Assembly: GCF_008831285.2 (NCBI RefSeq)
Contig: NC_045147.1
Coordinates: forward strand, 6,292,334-6,356,333
Direction of reading: 5' to 3'
Source: Nymphaea colorata
Taxonomy: Eukaryota > Streptophyta > Magnoliopsida > Nymphaeales > Nymphaeaceae
Length of the DNA: 64,000 nt
The notes under the pieces: model-generated
The model's input: only the letters and a program-made list of their open reading frames with translations
The model's database searches: none
Told to the model about the DNA's origin: nothing
In this document: piece by piece, positions 60,860 through 64,000 of the stretch
Layout of the letters: every line of letters begins with the position of its first letter
How positions within the stretch are numbered: the stretch's first letter is position 1
Made by a program: the position numbers and the translations under genes

Positions 60860-61980
60860 CAAGTAAACATCAGAACTACTTGAAGATGCACAGGGAGAAA
60901 GCCATCCAAAACATTGTGGGTAGGTTGCAACACCATTGCATCATCATGATGCACTATCTGTGTGAGAAACTGTACAAGGAGACAACATGCCTTTTATGTC
61001 CAAACTGTAGATCACTGGTGACACAAGTAAATGTTCAAAGCACACAAGTAGAAATGCAACCAACTTTTGCACTCACCAATATAAATGAATGTGGAAGAAG
61101 ACAAGGGAAAAGTCGTGTCTCCTCGCAACACACGAAGCACTGCAATGGTTCATAATAATTAAATATTTTTAATGATAAAAATTCATTATCATTTTTTATC
61201 TTATAATTGACTAAGAAAAAGTGATGGTCTACAATTAAACTTTTTTATAGAAAGCCATTTGCATCAAATGATCAAGCTAGACCCTACAACTTCCAGTTGC
61301 ACTAGCAGCATTACTACCACAAATGAAAACTAGTTTCATTAATAGTAATTTGATCCCAATGTTGGAGCCAAAAATTTCTTGCTAAGGGGCACTAATGATT
61401 TAACCCTTAAATTTTAAGGGGCATTAATATCTTAAGGTTTAAATTTTAAAGGGCACTATAATATAAATAACTAAAAAGTTAAGGAGGTACCAATATAAAA
61501 TAAAGCAACTTTGGTGGACTGCTGTAGGCAATTGCATACATCAGCCCACAGGTGCCTATGCCACAACAAACAAGAGTTTTAAAACTAAGTCTAACATGCA
61601 ATTGCCAAAAACTGAGCTTCCATCAAGTGTACCAATGGAGATCACAACAGGAGCAATTCAGGTTCTTGTTTGTTGCTAATAGAAAAAAGGGAAAGATAAT
61701 AAATATAATACACGAAGAAATATATGGACTTGCAAGATCATGTTAATGTTGATGTTATGTATGTATATAAAGGCAAATAACTTCTTGTTGAAGACAAACT
61801 TGATGTTTAACTTCTAATAATACATATTTCTAGATGTTAGCTTTCTATGTGCTAGCATCTCTGGAGAGACGATCACTTGAAAATACTATTCTTGACGTGA
61901 AACACTGCAACATTTGTAAATTTGATAACAATTCAATTCGTTAGCTGTTGCACTATTGCTTTTTTGAAATTGTTGCAAGC
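57306..61980. other. No gene recognised; minor repeats
   Basis: AT-rich. Notable items: ctcgag-type words at 57780-57860 resembling those near 14617; a 40-bp direct repeat (gatagaggaactcaacgc(g/a)tt) at 57891 and 57943; two diverged blocks around gagctgaaacca (58613 and 58786); and the microsatellite at 60793. Short open frames show no known family. Confidence 0.55.
60793..60857. repeat. Compound (AC)n(TA)n microsatellite
   Basis: AC units to 60810, then TA units to 60857. Confidence 0.97.
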
Positions 61981-62024
61981 ATTCACACCAATGTTATTCG
62001 TATGGTATGATACAGATGCGTATC

Positions 62025-62180
62025 GTATAATACATATCGTATAGGTCAAGAAAACATATACGATACGTGTTCGAAACATGATACGCGTATGTATCGCACC
62101 CGTATCGCACATATCATGCGATATGGGGGCCGTATCACACGATACATGCGATACACCCCGTATCGTACGATACGGGGGTA
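62025..62180. repeat. Subterminal array of CGTATCG/CGATACG words
   Basis: A dozen or so copies of gtatcg or its complement, in both orientations and irregular spacing, including ccgtatcgtacgatacggg near 62158-62176. Such arrays near hAT ends are known transposase-binding regions in other families; binding here is inference. Confidence 0.85.
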
Positions 62181-62500
62181 AAATGAAAAAGGGGCCCGAC
62201 GGCCCCTTTTTTGCGTCTTATTTTGAAACCTACGCTCCTCTCTCTCTCTCTTTTCTTGTTTCTAAACACTGCAAGAGACGTGGGAGGGAGAGATTTTCTC
62301 CATTTGCATCAAGATTTACCGGTGAAGAAGCTTTATTTCTCGTTGTGGGGAGTCTCGAGACGGTGGGAAGCTTGGAGAAAGAGGGTTTTTTGGTTTCTAA
62401 CACCAAGAAGGTAAGAAATAACTCATTTTGTTGTTGAATCGTTCATTTATCTTATTTCCTACATTTATTTGTATGTTTTTACTTGTTTTGTGAAGATATA

Positions 62501-64000
62501 ATGTCGGATCCTGCATGGCAGTGGTGTACAAGGGTGAATCCCAAAGATATGTTAAGAGTTAAGTGCAATTATTGTAAGCAAATTATATCAGGAGGGATCT
62601 CTCGCTTTAAAAACCATATAGCTGGTACACATAGCAATGTGACTCAATGCAATGGCTCCCAATAGAACCCATTGCCAGCGTATGTAAAGCACCAGTGTAT
62701 GGAACTTCTTAATGTAGTGAAAGCAAATAGGATTGAAAACGAAATGCAAGATATGGGGACCCACGTGAAGAGGAAGAAAGTGAAGAAGAAGATGTTGAGC
62801 TTGAAGATTGAAGAAGAAGATGTTGGTCTCAGTTTGGGAACAACTAAAGGGAAAGACATCATGCATAGAGGTGGTTCTTCTGTAACTGCAACCAGAAAAA
62901 GAAGAGGTGCAAGTGCAAGTTCAGTTTCACGAGGACGTGGCAGGAGTCATGGTCATACTAGTGGTGGTAGAGTACCTATTATGAGGTCGAGTAATATGTC
63001 TGGTTCGATCAAGAATTTTTTTCCCAATTATACTGTTGCTGGTGCTCAGCTTGAGATTCATATAGCCATGCAATCAAATGATATTGTTGAAGCAGCAGAT
63101 GAAACCATAGGAAGGTGATTCTATGATGCATCCATTCCCTTCAATGCAACAAACTCTTATCGTTTTCAGCCTATAGCAGATGCGATTGCTAGTGTAGGCA
63201 GAGGGTATAAAATGCCCTCTTTTCATAAATTGTGAGGTAAAATTCTCAACAATGTAGTTAGAGATGTCAAGGCATATTGTGATGAACTAAAATTGAGCTG
63301 GAAAACTACAAGATGCATTGTAATGGCAGATGGGTGGACAGACATCAAGAACAAAACATTGGTAAACTTCCTTGTGTATTGCCCCCTTGGTACTATGTTC
63401 TTAAAATATGTTGATTTGTCTGATACTCCTAAGACTGCTGATGTTTTGTTTGAGATTTTTGATAAAGTTATACAAGAAGTTGGACCTAAAAATGTCGTAC
63501 AATTTATCACTGATAATGCAGCAAATTATAAAGCTGTAGGTGAAATGTTAGCAGTTACGATATATGACATTTTATTGGAGTCCATGTGCTGCTCACTGTG
63601 TAAATCTTATGTTTCAAGATCTTGGTGAAAGAGATGATATGAAGTTGACAGTTCATAGATGCCAAGAAATCACGAAGTTTATTTATAATCATGCTTATGT
63701 CTTGAATTTGATAAGAAAATTCACAAATTGGGCTGAATTGATTCGACCTGCACAAACACAGTTTGCTACAAATGTTTTGACTGTGCAGGGTATAGTCAAG
63801 CAAAGAACTCCTCTCAGGCAGATGTTTTCAAGTGATGATTGGGCTGCATATCCACATGCCTATAAAAGAAAGACTACGGCAGTTGTGGATACCATCTTTG
63901 ATGCTGACTTTTGGGAATCATGTGTGCAGTTATTGAAGATTTGTGTACCTCTAGTGAAAGTCCTCAGATTAGTTGATAGTAAAGATAGACCTTCTATTGG
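62501..64000 (+). pseudogene. hAT transposase (BED finger, DUF659), decayed, 3' end off window
   Basis: An untranslated leader ends with donor gaag/gtaaga (62410/62411); an 85-bp intron ends at gtgaag (62495), and ATG follows at 62501 (MSDPAWQWC). The BED finger reads VKCNYCKQIISGGISRFKNH with C-x2-C and H-x4-H. A basic, Arg/Gly-rich linker follows. DUF659 shows MADGWTDI and VVQFITDNAANYKAVGE. In-frame stops occur at 62663 (TAG), 63116 (TGA where GR-W-FYDA is expected) and 63233 (TGA at an expected Arg codon). A frameshift near 63560 moves the frame to WSPCAAHCVNLMFQDLGE, after which it stays open to the window edge (FWESCVQLLKICVPLVKVL). The C-terminal dimerisation domain should lie beyond 64000. 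Confidence 0.9.

Larger units (their letters stand above)
61989..64000 (+). mobile_element. hAT element, truncated by window end
   Basis: Probable left end at 61989, CAATGTTATTCGTATGG. This resembles the CAATRTTG ends of the hAT element at 34576 and follows an 8-bp candidate TSD, attcacac. Behind it lies a dense subterminal array of cgtatcg/cgatacg words and then a BED/DUF659 transposase. The right end lies beyond the window, so TIR and TSD cannot be confirmed. Confidence 0.75.

Overview
The window is repeat-rich nuclear DNA from a flowering plant. It has one convincing host gene, split by GT-AG introns, and the recognisable elements are typical plant families: Ty1-copia and Ty3-gypsy retrotransposons primed by initiator Met-tRNA, hAT-type BED/DUF659 transposases, PIF/Harbinger-like elements with TAA/TTA duplications, and a PPR gene fragment. 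I cannot name the species.

Layout. 1-5022 holds a minus-strand copia element cut by the window edge. 6790-7765 is a degraded copia tail. From about 8620 to 24910 lies the host gene, which encodes a PAM2-CUE-DUF1771-SMR protein of the Arabidopsis CID7 (poly(A)-binding-protein-interacting) type. Its probable leader exon (to 8774) is separated from the first certain coding exon (about 20.5 kb) by roughly 11.7 kb of intron filled with transposon debris: a hAT remnant, a captured PPR fragment, a 31-bp tandem array and an LTR-element fragment. 28600-31010 is another decayed copia.

The centre, 31895-49940, is a four-level nest resolved from target-site duplications. A gypsy element (TSD AAAAG) received a minus-strand copia (TSD GTATG) and an inverted solo LTR of its own family (TSD AGTTT/AATTT) in its 5' LTR. 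That solo LTR in turn carries a non-autonomous hAT element (8-bp TSD GTTGGTAC). A further solo LTR of the gypsy family (TSD GAAAA) sits at 54608-57300. A 1.2-kb PIF/Harbinger-like element occupies 51394-52615. The right edge, from 61989, is a hAT element with a subterminal array and a decayed transposase that runs off the window.

Every transposon coding region seen is broken by stops, frameshifts or deletions, so none looks autonomous. Interest centres on the host gene's structure (giant 5' intron, a 105-bp in-frame stop-free intron, an ambiguous start) and on the readable insertion history. I found no convincing novel molecular system, no tRNA or rRNA gene and no CRISPR-like locus.
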